64,000 bases of DNA from Flavobacteriaceae bacterium. GTDB lineage: Bacteria > Bacteroidota > Bacteroidia > Flavobacteriales > Flavobacteriaceae. Made by a program: the position numbers and the translations under genes. The notes beneath the pieces were generated by a model. The model made no database searches. It saw nothing but the letters and a program-made list of their open reading frames with translations, and was not told where the DNA came from. This document shows, piece after piece, positions 26,856 through 36,126 of this stretch. Every line of letters begins with the position of its first letter. The stretch's first letter is position 1. Where the stretch lies: positions 16,377 to 80,376 of the forward strand of contig JAIPBH010000014.1 of the NCBI GenBank assembly GCA_021739635.1, written 5' to 3'.

Positions 26856-29189
26856 TTGGAAAAGTATTTAAGTCAGTTAAACTCCGCACAATTAGAACCT
26901 ACCATTCAAAAAGATGGTCCTATGATTATCATTGCTGGTGCTGGTTCTGGCAAAACACGTGTGCTAACATATCGTATTGCTTATTTGATGAGTCAAGGTA
27001 TAGACCCATTTAATATTTTAGCACTAACCTTTACCAATAAAGCTGCACGAGAAATGAAAGACCGAATTGCAACTATTGTTGGAGTTAGTGAAGCAAAAAA
27101 TTTATGGATGGGTACGTTTCACTCGGTATTTGCAAAAATTTTACGAAGTGAAGCTGATAAATTAGGATATCCAAGCAATTTCACTATTTATGATACTCAA
27201 GATTCTGATAGGTTGATAGCGTCTATTATAAAAGAAATGAATCTTGATAAAGATATTTATAAATACAAGCAAGTTAGATCAAGAATTTCATCTTATAAAA
27301 ATAGTTTAATAACGGTAAGGGCATATTTTAAAAATCCAGAACTTATCGAAGCTGATACAATGGCTAGAAGGCCAAAATTAGGAGATATTTATAATGAATA
27401 TGTAGAGCGTTGTTTTAAAGCTGGTGCTATGGATTTTGATGATTTATTATTAAAAACCAATGAATTACTTACGCGTTTCCCTGAAGTGTTGATGAAATAC
27501 CAAAACAGATTTAAATATATTTTGGTTGATGAGTATCAAGATACAAATCATTCACAATATTTAATTGTAAGAGCCTTGTCTGATAAGTTTCAAAATATCT
27601 GTGTTGTTGGTGATGATGCTCAAAGTATTTATGCGTTTAGAGGCGCTAACATCAATAATATTTTAAATTTTCAAAAGGATTACGACGATGTTAAAGTGTT
27701 TAGGTTAGAACAAAATTATCGTTCTACAAAAAACATTGTAAATGCAGCAAACTCTATTATTGATAAAAACCAAACAAAACTTGATAAGGTCGTTTGGACG
27801 GCCAATGATGAAGGAAACAAAATTATAGTCAATAGGTCTCTAACAGATGGTGATGAAGGACGCTACATTGCAAGCACTATTTGGGACAATAAAATGCTCC
27901 ATCAGTTAAAAAATAGTGATTTTGCAATTTTGTACAGAACCAATGCACAATCTCGTGCTATTGAAGATGCCTTAAGAAAACGTGATATTCCTTATAGAAT
28001 TTATGGAGGATTGTCTTTTTATCAACGTAAAGAAATTAAAGATGTTCTTTCATACTTGCGTTTGGTTATTAATCCTGCAGATGAAGAAGCTTTAAAACGA
28101 ATCATCAATTTTCCGCCTCGTGGCATTGGAGATACCACTATTGATAAGTTAATTGTAGCTGCAAATGGCTATAAACGCTCTATTTTTGATGTGATGAAAC
28201 ATATTGATAAAACAAATATCAATGTAAATTCTGGTACCAAAAATAAGCTTCAAGACTTTGTAACAATGATTGAAAGTTTTCAAGTTTTAAACCAAACGGC
28301 CGATGTGTTTGAATTGGCTGAACATGTTACAAAAGCAAGTGGATTAATTAGAGAGTTTAATAAAGATGCTACTCCAGAAGGCATTACCAGAATGGAAAAC
28401 ATTGAAGAACTTCTAAATGGTATGAAAGACTTTGTTGAAGGCCAGAAAGAATTAGCCGATACTACAGGTTCTTTAGCAGAATTCCTAGTAGATGTATCTT
28501 TAGCAACAGATTTAGATGCCGACAAAGGAGATTCAGATCATGTGGCATTAATGACCATTCATTTAGCTAAAGGTTTAGAGTTTCCATATGTGTATATTGT
28601 AGGATTAGAAGAAGATTTGTTTCCAAGTGCGATGAGTATGAACACCAGAAGCGAGCTGGAAGAGGAGCGAAGATTGTTTTATGTTGCCTTAACACGTGCT
28701 GAAAAACAAGCCTATTTAACCTATGCATTATCTAGATATCGTTGGGGAAAATTGGTTGATTCTGAACCAAGTCGTTTTATTGAAGAAATTGATGAGCAAT
28801 ATTTAGAAAATACTACGCCAATTGAAGAACGACGTTTTAATCCTATGTTAGATGCCGATATTTTTGGTGATGTAGAACCTAATAAAATCAGATTTAAACC
28901 AGCCAAACAACCTATTTTAAGTAAAGGTACAGTTTCAAAAAACCAATCAGATAAATTTCAAGTATCTTCACCAAGAAATTTAAAACCTGTTTCTAATACA
29001 AACGGAAATACTAATTTATTTGATAGTAAATTAGTCGTTGGAAATTTAGTGAAACACATAAGGTTTGGAACTGGAGAAGTTACTAAAATTGAAGGCGTTG
29101 GTGCTGATGTTAAAGCAGAAATTAATTTTGAAAATGGCGGCGCAAAAAAACTTCTTTTGCGTTTTGCTAAACTAGAAATTATAGGATAA
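26856..29189 (+). CDS. pcrA: UvrD/PcrA-type DNA helicase
   Basis: 777 residues. Superfamily 1A helicase motifs in order: Q motif LNSAQ (8-12), Walker A AGAGSGKT (27-34), motif Ia LTFTNKAA, motif II VDEYQDT (near 223), motif III VGDDAQSIYAFRG, motif IV LEQNYRS and motif VI LFYVALTRA. It unwinds DNA 3' to 5' in repair and in clearing replication blocks. The C-terminal 60 residues carry a small domain (VVGNLVKHIRFGTGEV), as in PcrA. Translation must begin at the TTG at 26856: the upstream in-frame ATG at 26823 runs into a TAA, and the next internal Met would lose the Q motif. Confidence 0.95.
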   Translation: MEKYLSQLNSAQLEPTIQKDGPMIIIAGAGSGKTRVLTYRIAYLMSQGIDPFNILALTFTNKAAREMKDRIATIVGVSEAKNLWMGTFHSVFAKILRSEADKLGYPSNFTIYDTQDSDRLIASIIKEMNLDKDIYKYKQVRSRISSYKNSLITVRAYFKNPELIEADTMARRPKLGDIYNEYVERCFKAGAMDFDDLLLKTNELLTRFPEVLMKYQNRFKYILVDEYQDTNHSQYLIVRALSDKFQNICVVGDDAQSIYAFRGANINNILNFQKDYDDVKVFRLEQNYRSTKNIVNAANSIIDKNQTKLDKVVWTANDEGNKIIVNRSLTDGDEGRYIASTIWDNKMLHQLKNSDFAILYRTNAQSRAIEDALRKRDIPYRIYGGLSFYQRKEIKDVLSYLRLVINPADEEALKRIINFPPRGIGDTTIDKLIVAANGYKRSIFDVMKHIDKTNINVNSGTKNKLQDFVTMIESFQVLNQTADVFELAEHVTKASGLIREFNKDATPEGITRMENIEELLNGMKDFVEGQKELADTTGSLAEFLVDVSLATDLDADKGDSDHVALMTIHLAKGLEFPYVYIVGLEEDLFPSAMSMNTRSELEEERRLFYVALTRAEKQAYLTYALSRYRWGKLVDSEPSRFIEEIDEQYLENTTPIEERRFNPMLDADIFGDVEPNKIRFKPAKQPILSKGTVSKNQSDKFQVSSPRNLKPVSNTNGNTNLFDSKLVVGNLVKHIRFGTGEVTKIEGVGADVKAEINFENGGAKKLLLRFAKLEIIG

Positions 29190-29201
29190 AAAAGGATTTT
29201 T

Positions 29202-29822
29202 ATGGCTGAATTTTTAAGAATATATGAAGAAAACCCAAATTCAAAAGAAATTGAGAAAGTGGTTAAAATTCTTAGAAAAGGAGGTTTAATTATCTATCCT
29301 ACAGATACGGTTTACGGCTTAGGTTGTGATATTAACAACATAAAAGCTTTAGAACGAGTAGCAAAAATAAAAGGAGTAAAACTTGAAAAATCTAATTTTT
29401 CATTTGTTTGCCATGATTTAAGTAACTTAAGTGATTACGTTAAACAAATTGATACGTCAGTATTTAAAATATTAAAAAGAGCACTTCCTGGGCCATATAC
29501 ATTTATTTTGCCTGGCGCTAGAACCTTACCAATGCCTTTTAAACAAAAGAAAACAGTTGGTATTAGAATTCCAGATAATAATATAGCATTAGAAATTGTT
29601 AAACAATTGGGAAATCCCATTATTTCCACATCTATTCATGATGAAGATGAAATTATAGAATATACAACAGATCCAGAATTAATTTTAGAAAAGTGGAATC
29701 ACCTTGTAGATTTAGTAATTGATGGTGGTTATGGCGGAAATGAAGCCTCAACTATTATTGATTTATCAGAAGATGAACCAATTGTTTTTAGAGAAGGAAA
29801 AGGCAGTTTAGAGATTTTTTAA
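29202..29822 (+). CDS. YciO/Sua5/TsaC-family protein
   Basis: 206 residues with the YrdC/Sua5-type fold: the N-terminal segment GGLIIYPTDTVYGLGCD (about 27-43) is the RNA/nucleotide-binding signature, followed by KSNFSFVCHDLSNLS and PGPYTFILPG. TsaC/Sua5 members make threonylcarbamoyl-AMP for the t6A37 modification of tRNA; the shorter YciO members may act differently, and this one is of YciO length. It starts 12 bp after the helicase stop, so they are likely cotranscribed. Confidence 0.9.
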   Translation: MAEFLRIYEENPNSKEIEKVVKILRKGGLIIYPTDTVYGLGCDINNIKALERVAKIKGVKLEKSNFSFVCHDLSNLSDYVKQIDTSVFKILKRALPGPYTFILPGARTLPMPFKQKKTVGIRIPDNNIALEIVKQLGNPIISTSIHDEDEIIEYTTDPELILEKWNHLVDLVIDGGYGGNEASTIIDLSEDEPIVFREGKGSLEIF

Positions 29823-29840
29823 CCTCAAATTTAATCAAAT

Positions 29841-29873
29841 AAAAAAGCTCAATCCATTTAGATTGAGCTTTTG
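29841..29873. terminator. Bidirectional terminator between YciO-like and OmpA genes
   Basis: Inverted repeat AAGCTCAATC/GATTGAGCTT with loop CATTTA, flanked by six A on the left and TTTT on the right. It lies between two convergent genes and can serve both. Confidence 0.85.
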
Positions 29874-29893
29874 AGTTTACTAAATAAAATATC

Positions 29894-30733
29894 TTAGTTT
29901 GTACCAGTTGAAAGGTTTTTCATTTCTTTCTCAACCATATCATAAAATTGGTCAATTTTAGGTAATACTACAATTCTTGTACGTCTGTTAGTAGCTCTGT
30001 TTTCAGCAGAATCATTAGACACTAAAGGCACATATTCTGCACGACCAGCAGCAATAAGTTGTTTTGGATTAACACCAAGTGTTTGCAATACTCTAATGAT
30101 AGAAGTAGAACGCTTCACACTTAAATCCCAATTGTCTAATAATACACCACTTGCGTAAGGAACATTATCTGTATGACCTTCAACCATACATTCAAAGTCT
30201 GGTTTACCGTTTACAACTTTAGCTACTTTAGCAAGTACTTCTTTAGCTCTAGATGTTACGTTATAACTACCACTTTGAAATAATAATTTATCAGAAATTG
30301 ATATAAAAACAACTCCTTTTTCTACGTTAATTTCAATATCTGGGTCATTAATTCCTACTTCACGTTTTAAACTTGTTACTACAGCTAAAGTGATACTATC
30401 TTTTTTAGTTATAGCGTCTTGAAGACGCGTAATTTTCATGTCTTTTTCTTTAATACTTTCAAGCGTTTTTTCAACGTTTGAAGCGCCTTTTGCAGATAAT
30501 ACTGTTAAGTTATCATTGCTTTTGCGTAAATCTGCTACTTGCTCTTCTAAAGCAATTGCTCTTGCTGATGCCGCTGCTTTGTCTGCTAAACAACTGTTTA
30601 ATTTTACAGTTGCAGTATTTAATAAATCTTGAGTTTCTTTTTGTTTGGCTTCAAGGGCAGCATATTCCTTTTTTGATACACATGAACTAAGAAGCATTAA
30701 AGTTGAAAGACTAAGTACTAAAAGTTTTTTCAT
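29894..30733 (-). CDS. OmpA-family lipoprotein
   Basis: 279 residues. A lipoprotein signal peptide ends at the lipobox LLSSC (Cys18). A coiled-coil (about 25-120, rich in Ala, Lys and Glu) follows, then a C-terminal OmpA/MotB domain with VEGHTDNVPYAS (near 184) and the closing NRATNRRTRIVV. The domain binds peptidoglycan non-covalently, so the protein probably tethers the outer membrane to the cell wall. The layout is the same as in Pal/YiaD-type proteins with an added coiled-coil. Its -7 element TACTTTTG lies at 30772-30779. Confidence 0.92.
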   Translation of the reverse strand: MKKLLVLSLSTLMLLSSCVSKKEYAALEAKQKETQDLLNTATVKLNSCLADKAAASARAIALEEQVADLRKSNDNLTVLSAKGASNVEKTLESIKEKDMKITRLQDAITKKDSITLAVVTSLKREVGINDPDIEINVEKGVVFISISDKLLFQSGSYNVTSRAKEVLAKVAKVVNGKPDFECMVEGHTDNVPYASGVLLDNWDLSVKRSTSIIRVLQTLGVNPKQLIAAGRAEYVPLVSNDSAENRATNRRTRIVVLPKIDQFYDMVEKEMKNLSTGTN

Positions 30734-30771
30734 AATTATTTATGGATTAATTTTTCTATTGTATGATGTTG

Positions 30772-30779
30772 CAAAAGTA
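30772..30779 (-). promoter_or_regulatory. -7 element of the OmpA lipoprotein gene
   Basis: TACTTTTG on the minus strand matches TAnnTTTG, about 38 bp before the ATG at 30733. A TTG lies upstream at 22-bp spacing. Confidence 0.5.
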
Positions 30780-30828
30780 TATAAAAATCAGGTAGTTTTA
30801 ACAATTTAACAAAACTTTTACTAACGAG

Positions 30829-31818
30829 TTATAAACTTTTGAAATCTCTAATTTTATATACGTAATAGTTTAAAACTATAGATGTTTTGTTGTAATACTT
30901 TTGTCTTTTTTCTAAAGATTTTCGCTGTTTTAATAATACACCCAAATGCAAATAGAAACTAAAATGTGCATGTAAAATAGACAAGATTTGTTTGAACTTA
31001 AATTCAAACATAAACTTTACAGCTGCAACACCATCTAAAATTAGTCTTGTAAAAATTAAAATAAATAAATGGCCCTTGGCATTTTTTGTTAAGGTGAATA
31101 AGCTGTTTCTAAAATTAAGGTAGGTTTTTTTTGGGTTAGAATTGCTAAGCGTTGCGCCACCAACATGATACACTTCAGATTGTCCAACATATTTCACATC
31201 ATACTCTAAGTTTTTAGCGCGCCAGCATAAATCAATTTCTTCCATATGTGCAAAGAAATTTTCGTCAAAACCATTCAGTTTTTTAAAAACTTGATTTCTT
31301 ATAAACATACAAGCTCCTGATGCCCAAAAAATATCTGCAACATCATTGTATTGCTTATTATCTTTTTCTATAGTATTAAAAATACGTCCCCGACAATAAG
31401 GATATCCAAACTTATCAATAAAACCTCCAGCAGCTCCAGCGTATTCAAAGTATTCTTTGTTTTTGTAGTCTAATAATTTAGGTTGAATAATGGCTGTATT
31501 AGTTTCTTTTTTAAAAGTGTTTATTATTGAAGCTAACCAATTTCTAGTCACTTCAACATCATTATTTAGTAAACAAAATATATCTTCTTCTAAATTTTTT
31601 AAGGCATCATTATAACCTTTTGCATATCCACCATTTTCTTTATTTTTAATGATTTTAACCATTGGAAAATGAATTTTTATAAAAGCGACAGAATCATCAG
31701 AAGACGCATTATCAGCAACATAAATAACTGCTTCTTTTGAGTGTTCTATTACTGAAGGTAAAAACTGTTCTAAAAGTTTTTTTCCATTCCAATTTAAAAT
31801 TACTATGGCTACTTTCAT
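30829..31818 (-). CDS. Family 2 glycosyltransferase
   Basis: 329 residues. The GT-A fold begins at once (VAIVILNWNGKKLL), with the nucleotide-sugar loop DNASSDDS (36-43), the DXD-like LNNDVEV (near 84-90) and the acceptor-site motif HMEEIDLCWRA (near 190-200). It is similar to rhamnosyl- or other sugar transferases of cell-surface polysaccharide synthesis, with a C-terminal hydrophobic segment (about 255-285) that may sit on the membrane. The donor and acceptor are unknown. Its ATG overlaps the stop of the nuclease-like gene by 4 bp (ATGA), so the pair is translated together. Confidence 0.9.
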   Translation of the reverse strand: MKVAIVILNWNGKKLLEQFLPSVIEHSKEAVIYVADNASSDDSVAFIKIHFPMVKIIKNKENGGYAKGYNDALKNLEEDIFCLLNNDVEVTRNWLASIINTFKKETNTAIIQPKLLDYKNKEYFEYAGAAGGFIDKFGYPYCRGRIFNTIEKDNKQYNDVADIFWASGACMFIRNQVFKKLNGFDENFFAHMEEIDLCWRAKNLEYDVKYVGQSEVYHVGGATLSNSNPKKTYLNFRNSLFTLTKNAKGHLFILIFTRLILDGVAAVKFMFEFKFKQILSILHAHFSFYLHLGVLLKQRKSLEKRQKYYNKTSIVLNYYVYKIRDFKSL

Positions 31819-32264
31819 TTAATATATTGTGGAATATCTTTTAAAAATTGATATTTTTCTTCTTTAAAATCCATTTGGCAATAATAATGATTTAATCCGT
31901 TAGTTATCATCAAATACGATGCGTTTAAACTTAAATTATATTGGGCAACTTGATCAAATGTACTTTGATTTATGGTGATTTTTGGTGATTTACATTCAAC
32001 AATTATATGGATACTGCCATCAGGATTAAAAATCACAATATCATAACGCTTACGTAAGGTATTAACTGTTAGTTCTTTTTCAACGTTAATCAATGATTTT
32101 GGATATCCTTTATTTTCAATTAGATAATGCACACAATGTTGTCTAACCCATTCTTCGGGTTGAAGTATTACAAATCTTTTGCGAATAACATCGAAAATAG
32201 AAATTTTATTTTCGCTATTTTTGAATCGAAACGAAAACTTAGGAAAGTTTAGTTCTTGCAACAC
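31815..32264 (-). CDS. Solo HsdR N-terminal-like (PD-D/ExK nuclease fold) protein
   Basis: 149-150 residues. It contains the restriction-type PD-(D/E)xK core: RYDIVIFNPDG (near 76) supplies the Asp and VECKSP (near 92) the Glu-Cys-Lys, preceded by a helix-rich region (PEEWVRQHCVHYLIENKGYP) as in HsdR N-terminal domains. No helicase motor, hsdM or hsdS is present. It is a compact stand-alone protein and probably acts on DNA or RNA, but its target is not known. The start codon is GTG at 32264 or TTG at 32261; homologues as I recall begin MQ-LNFP, which favours TTG. It is divergent from holA across about 100 bp. Confidence 0.85.
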   Translation of the reverse strand: MLQELNFPKFSFRFKNSENKISIFDVIRKRFVILQPEEWVRQHCVHYLIENKGYPKSLINVEKELTVNTLRKRYDIVIFNPDGSIHIIVECKSPKITINQSTFDQVAQYNLSLNASYLMITNGLNHYYCQMDFKEEKYQFLKDIPQYIK

Positions 32265-32367
32265 ATGTTATATTTTGATAATTCAAAGTTAAACCACAAT
32301 ATTCAAATACCAAATTACTATGCGTGTTTTTGGGATTTTGAATTTTTTAATTTGAAATTTTTACATT

Positions 32368-33372
32368 TTGGACGAAGTCAAACAATTAATAAACGATATT
32401 AAAAACGGACAGATAAAACCCATTTATTTTTTAATGGGTGAAGAGCCTTACTATATAGATAGGATTTCTGAATATATTGAAAAAAATGTGCTTTTAGAAG
32501 AAGAAAAAGGCTTTAATCAAGTTGTTTTATATGGAAGAGATGTAAGTATTGATGATATTGTAGAAAACGCAAAACGGTATCCTATGATGTCTGAAAGACA
32601 AGTTGTGATAGTTAAAGAAGCACAAGATTTATCAAGAACTATTGAAAAACTTGAAACTTATGCAAATAACCCACAAGCATCAACAGTTTTAGTATTCAAT
32701 TATAAATATAAAAAGTTAGATAAACGCAAATCACTATACAAGGCAATTAATAAAGTTGGGGTTATTTTTGAAAGCAAAAAACTGTATGAAAATCAAGTTT
32801 CTGATTGGATTAGAAGAGTTTTAGCTTCAAAAAATTATACTATTTCTCTAAAAGCGGCTCAAATGTTAGTAGAATTTTTAGGAACAGATTTAAGTAAAAT
32901 TAATAATGAGCTAGAAAAACTTCAAATTATTATTCCAAAGGAAACTCAAATTACTCCAGAACTTATTGAAGAAAATATAGGTATTAGTAAAGACTTTAAT
33001 AACTTTGAGTTACGTAAAGCCATAGGTGAGAGGAATGATATTAAGGTATATCAAATTATTAATTATTTTTCTGAAAACCCAAAAGACAACCCAATGGTGG
33101 TGACGGTTTCCCTATTATTCAGTTTTTTTACCCAATTGCTTCAATTTCATGGATTAACAGATAAATCACCCAGAAATGTAGCTTCTGTTTTAGGAATTAA
33201 TCCATTTTTTGTTAATGATTATGTGTTGGCAACTCGTAATTTTCCTATGAAAAAAGTTAGTACAGTAATTTCAGCATTACGAGAATTTGACCTTAAAGGA
33301 AAAGGGGTTAATTCAAACTCAGTACCACAAGGAGATTTGCTTAAAGAATTAATGGTTAGAATTTTATCCTAA
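32368..33372 (+). CDS. holA: DNA polymerase III subunit delta
   Basis: 334 residues. The N-terminal region IKPIYFLMGEEPYYID (about 16-31) matches the HolA start, with a Walker-A-like fold lacking a P-loop; a helical clamp-loader collar occupies the C-terminal third. Delta opens the beta sliding clamp within the clamp-loader complex. The start is TTG at 32368 (MDEVKQL), as no ATG fits upstream. The last codons overlap the stop of the convergent YfcC gene by 4 bp. Confidence 0.93.
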   Translation: MDEVKQLINDIKNGQIKPIYFLMGEEPYYIDRISEYIEKNVLLEEEKGFNQVVLYGRDVSIDDIVENAKRYPMMSERQVVIVKEAQDLSRTIEKLETYANNPQASTVLVFNYKYKKLDKRKSLYKAINKVGVIFESKKLYENQVSDWIRRVLASKNYTISLKAAQMLVEFLGTDLSKINNELEKLQIIIPKETQITPELIEENIGISKDFNNFELRKAIGERNDIKVYQIINYFSENPKDNPMVVTVSLLFSFFTQLLQFHGLTDKSPRNVASVLGINPFFVNDYVLATRNFPMKKVSTVISALREFDLKGKGVNSNSVPQGDLLKELMVRILS

Positions 33373-34862
33373 ACATAAACGGATATTGTTAATGCTATCA
33401 TTGTAAAAATTAGTAATATAAATACTAAAGGCATTACAAATTTTATCCATTTATCATAACCAACTTTTACAATGGCTAATGAGGCTAAAATTAACCCTGT
33501 TGGATTTATAAAAGCAAATAAACCTTGACCATATTGATAGGCATTTACAACGGCTTCTCTACCAATTCCAACGCCATCAGCTAATGGTGACATAATAGGC
33601 ATAGTAAGAACAGCCATTCCAGATGATGACGGTATAAAAAATGATAAGCCACCATATATATACAACATGGCATTAATAAACAAACCTTTGTTCATGCCGT
33701 TAGTCATATTACTAGCGTAATATAACATTGTGTCACTTATTAAACCATCATTCATAAGTACGGTAATTCCTCTAGCAATTCCAATTATAAGTGCAACACC
33801 TAATAAATCACTGGCGCCTTTTACAAAAGTTTCAACAAAAACAGATTCGTTAATTTTTCCAATAAAACCTATCAAAATGACACCAACTAAAAACACAGAA
33901 GTCATTTCAATAAACCACCAATCTAGTGTAGAAACACCAAACACCATAACTATAAATGACATGGAAAAAATGAAAATAATTAAACGTAAACGCACGGTTA
34001 GTTTAATAGTTGAATTAGTGGTATTTCCAAATAATTTTTCAATATCTTCTTTTTGATTATAAATAATTGATTTTGAAGGGTCTTTTTTTACACGATTTGC
34101 ATACCTAATAATATATAAAACACAAATAAGAGTACCTAAAACAAACAATATTAATCTGCCATTGATACCTGTTGTCCAATTAATTCCAGCAGCATCTGAA
34201 GCTATTATTACACTAAAAGGATTAGTAGTTGAATACATGGTACCAATAGAAGAACCAATATAAATGGAGGCCAAAGCTACCATTGCGTCATATTTTGCAG
34301 CTAGAAATATGGGAATGAGAATAGGGTAAAAGGCAATAGTTTCTTCAGCTAAACCAAAAGTAGTGCCACCTATTGAAATTAAAAAGGTAACAGCAATAAT
34401 CAAAATATATTCTCTTCCATATAAAACTTTCGCCATCCAAGAAATGCCCGCATCAAAAGCACCAGTAAAATTCATAATTCCAATTAATCCTCCAATAACC
34501 AACACAAGAAAAATAATATCAGCACCTTCAATAACCCCTTTTATTGGAGATTTTATAAAATCTAAAAAGCCTTGTGGTTTTGCTTCTAATTTTTTATAAG
34601 TATTTGGAATATTTATAGGTTTCCAAATATCGCCACTTGTAAATTTATCTAATGGTATTTTTATGCCTAAACTAGTTAAGGTTTCTTGTGAAGCGTCTAA
34701 TTGTTTTTGTTTTTCAAAGCTATTTATTGTGAATGTTTTATCAGAAACATTATAAGACAATGTATCATATTTTCCTGCTGGAATAATCCAAGTTAGTAAA
34801 GCAACTATAGCAGCTATTAGTAGTAAAATGGTTTGAGCGGTTGGAAATTGAAGTTTTTTCAA
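33369..34862 (-). CDS. YfcC-family (DcuC superfamily) transporter
   Basis: 497 residues with about 11-13 membrane helices. Helices start at once (TAQTILLLIAAIVALLTWIIP), and glycine-rich signatures of the C4-dicarboxylate anaerobic carrier superfamily follow (GGTTFGLAEETIAFYPI near 165, and SSSGMAVLTMPIMSPLAD near 410). Members transport dicarboxylates, arginine/ornithine or peptides; the substrate here is undetermined. A 50-residue polar loop follows the first helix. The start is TTG at 34862; there is no upstream ATG before an in-frame stop. It is divergent from ung. Confidence 0.88.
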   Translation of the reverse strand: MKKLQFPTAQTILLLIAAIVALLTWIIPAGKYDTLSYNVSDKTFTINSFEKQKQLDASQETLTSLGIKIPLDKFTSGDIWKPINIPNTYKKLEAKPQGFLDFIKSPIKGVIEGADIIFLVLVIGGLIGIMNFTGAFDAGISWMAKVLYGREYILIIAVTFLISIGGTTFGLAEETIAFYPILIPIFLAAKYDAMVALASIYIGSSIGTMYSTTNPFSVIIASDAAGINWTTGINGRLILFVLGTLICVLYIIRYANRVKKDPSKSIIYNQKEDIEKLFGNTTNSTIKLTVRLRLIIFIFSMSFIVMVFGVSTLDWWFIEMTSVFLVGVILIGFIGKINESVFVETFVKGASDLLGVALIIGIARGITVLMNDGLISDTMLYYASNMTNGMNKGLFINAMLYIYGGLSFFIPSSSGMAVLTMPIMSPLADGVGIGREAVVNAYQYGQGLFAFINPTGLILASLAIVKVGYDKWIKFVMPLVFILLIFTMIALTISVYV

Positions 34863-34922
34863 TGGTTATAATTTTATAAGAATAAAGATAGTATTATTTT
34901 TAAAAAAAAATTAAAGTTAAGT

Positions 34923-35588
34923 ATGAATGTCAATATACATGATAGTTGGAAATCTTATTTACAGCCTGAGTTTGAAAAACCATATTTTAAAAATTTAACA
35001 GATTTTGTTAGAGAAGAGTATTCAAAACATCAATGTTTTCCACCAGGTAACGAAATCTTTAATGCTTTTGAACATTGTCATTTTGAAGATTTAAAAGTAG
35101 TCATTATTGGTCAAGACCCTTATCATGATGTTGGTCAAGCTCATGGTTTATGTTTTTCTGTTAATGATGATATAAAACATCCGCCATCTCTCATTAATAT
35201 ATTTAAAGAAATAGAACAAGATTTAGAAATTCCATATCCAAAAAGTGGTAATTTATTGCGTTGGGCCAACCAAGGGGTTTTATTATTAAATGCAACATTA
35301 ACAGTTAGAGCACACATGGCCGGTAGTCATCAAAATAAAGGTTGGGAAATATTTACTGATGCTGTAATAAAAATTATAAGTGAGCAAAAAAACAATGTTA
35401 TTTTTTTACTTTGGGGTAGTTACGCAAAACAAAAAATTAAACTGATTAATCCAAAAAAGCATCAATCATTACTAAGTGGTCATCCATCTCCTTTAAGCGC
35501 CAATAGAGGTTTGTGGTTTGGTAACAAACACTTTAGTAAAACTAACTTCCTGTTGGAGCAAGCTCTTGAGAAGCCGGTAAACTGGTAA
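34923..35588 (+). CDS. ung: Uracil-DNA glycosylase
   Basis: 221 residues, family 1 UDG length. The water-activating motif GQDPYHD is at 63-69 and the DNA-intercalating loop HPSPLSANRG near 188. It removes uracil from DNA to start base-excision repair. The 3' end overlaps a small minus-strand frame at 35542-35718. Confidence 0.97.
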   Translation: MNVNIHDSWKSYLQPEFEKPYFKNLTDFVREEYSKHQCFPPGNEIFNAFEHCHFEDLKVVIIGQDPYHDVGQAHGLCFSVNDDIKHPPSLINIFKEIEQDLEIPYPKSGNLLRWANQGVLLLNATLTVRAHMAGSHQNKGWEIFTDAVIKIISEQKNNVIFLLWGSYAKQKIKLINPKKHQSLLSGHPSPLSANRGLWFGNKHFSKTNFLLEQALEKPVNW

Positions 35589-35718
35589 CTTTTGTTGAAA
35601 GAACGATTGGTTTTTTGTCTATTTTTTTATTAATTTTTGTCTTGTTGCAACTAAAAACCAATAACAAAAAATTGATAACTACTAAAAATGTGAGAATAAG
35701 TGTAATTGTATATATCAT
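35542..35718 (-). CDS. Possible 58-residue lipoprotein or membrane-anchored peptide
   Basis: ATG at 35718, stop TAG at 35542-35544. A 20-residue hydrophobic stretch (ITLILTFLVVINFLLLVF) is followed by SC, a possible lipobox (VFSC, Cys24), then a basic and polar tail of 34 residues. The frame overlaps the 3' 47 bp of ung on the other strand. Because it overlaps ung and has no known relatives to me, it may be spurious. The hydrophobic part is largely AT-rich sequence, which favours such codons by chance. Confidence 0.35.
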   Translation of the reverse strand: MIYTITLILTFLVVINFLLLVFSCNKTKINKKIDKKPIVLSTKVTSLPASQELAPTGS

Positions 35719-36126
35719 AGATTTGGATTAAAAATATTTCAAACATACATATTTTATCGATTAAAAGCAATTAATTGCGTTAACTAAACATTATTTGTAT
35801 GTAAAATTTACAGTAATCTTAAAAATTTTAACTATTTTTTTAATATTTGACAAATTTAAGGTTTAAATAATTAATATTAAATACTTACTTATGCGTATTT
35901 TTATATAAAATATTAATTGTTTTTAATGATTTACTGATTATTTTTCAATGATTCTTTAAGTCTAATAGTGTTATTGTTTTTTAATTATATTTCAGTCATT
36001 ATATTTCACTTCATTACGGTTTTTTTCTTCATTTTGTTTAATAAAAAAAGCTATTATATTTTAATTTTTAAATTGAAAAGGCATGTCTTATGGAAATAAA
36101 ATATATTTTTGAATAAAATATATAAC
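35719..36126. other. Intergenic region upstream of menB
   Basis: About 400 bp, extremely AT-rich, with no coding frame. An inverted repeat with arms AATTAATATT (35869-35878) and AATATTAATT (35909-35918), plus an inner pair AAATAC/GTATTT, could fold into a hairpin. In such AT-rich DNA this may be chance. No clear TAnnTTTG element near menB was recognised. Confidence 0.6.

Noticed and set aside
31815..32264. Part of a type I restriction-modification system
   Set aside because: No hsdM, hsdS or helicase domain is found on either side; the protein is only the N-terminal fold.
35542..35718. 58-residue frame with a lipobox-like site as a firm gene
   Set aside because: It overlaps the ung 3' end, and AT-rich DNA gives hydrophobic frames by chance; kept only as a low-confidence feature.
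35869..35918. AT-rich inverted repeat as an operator or terminator
   Set aside because: Arms are pure AT-type sequence with a long loop and no T-run; easily chance in this region.
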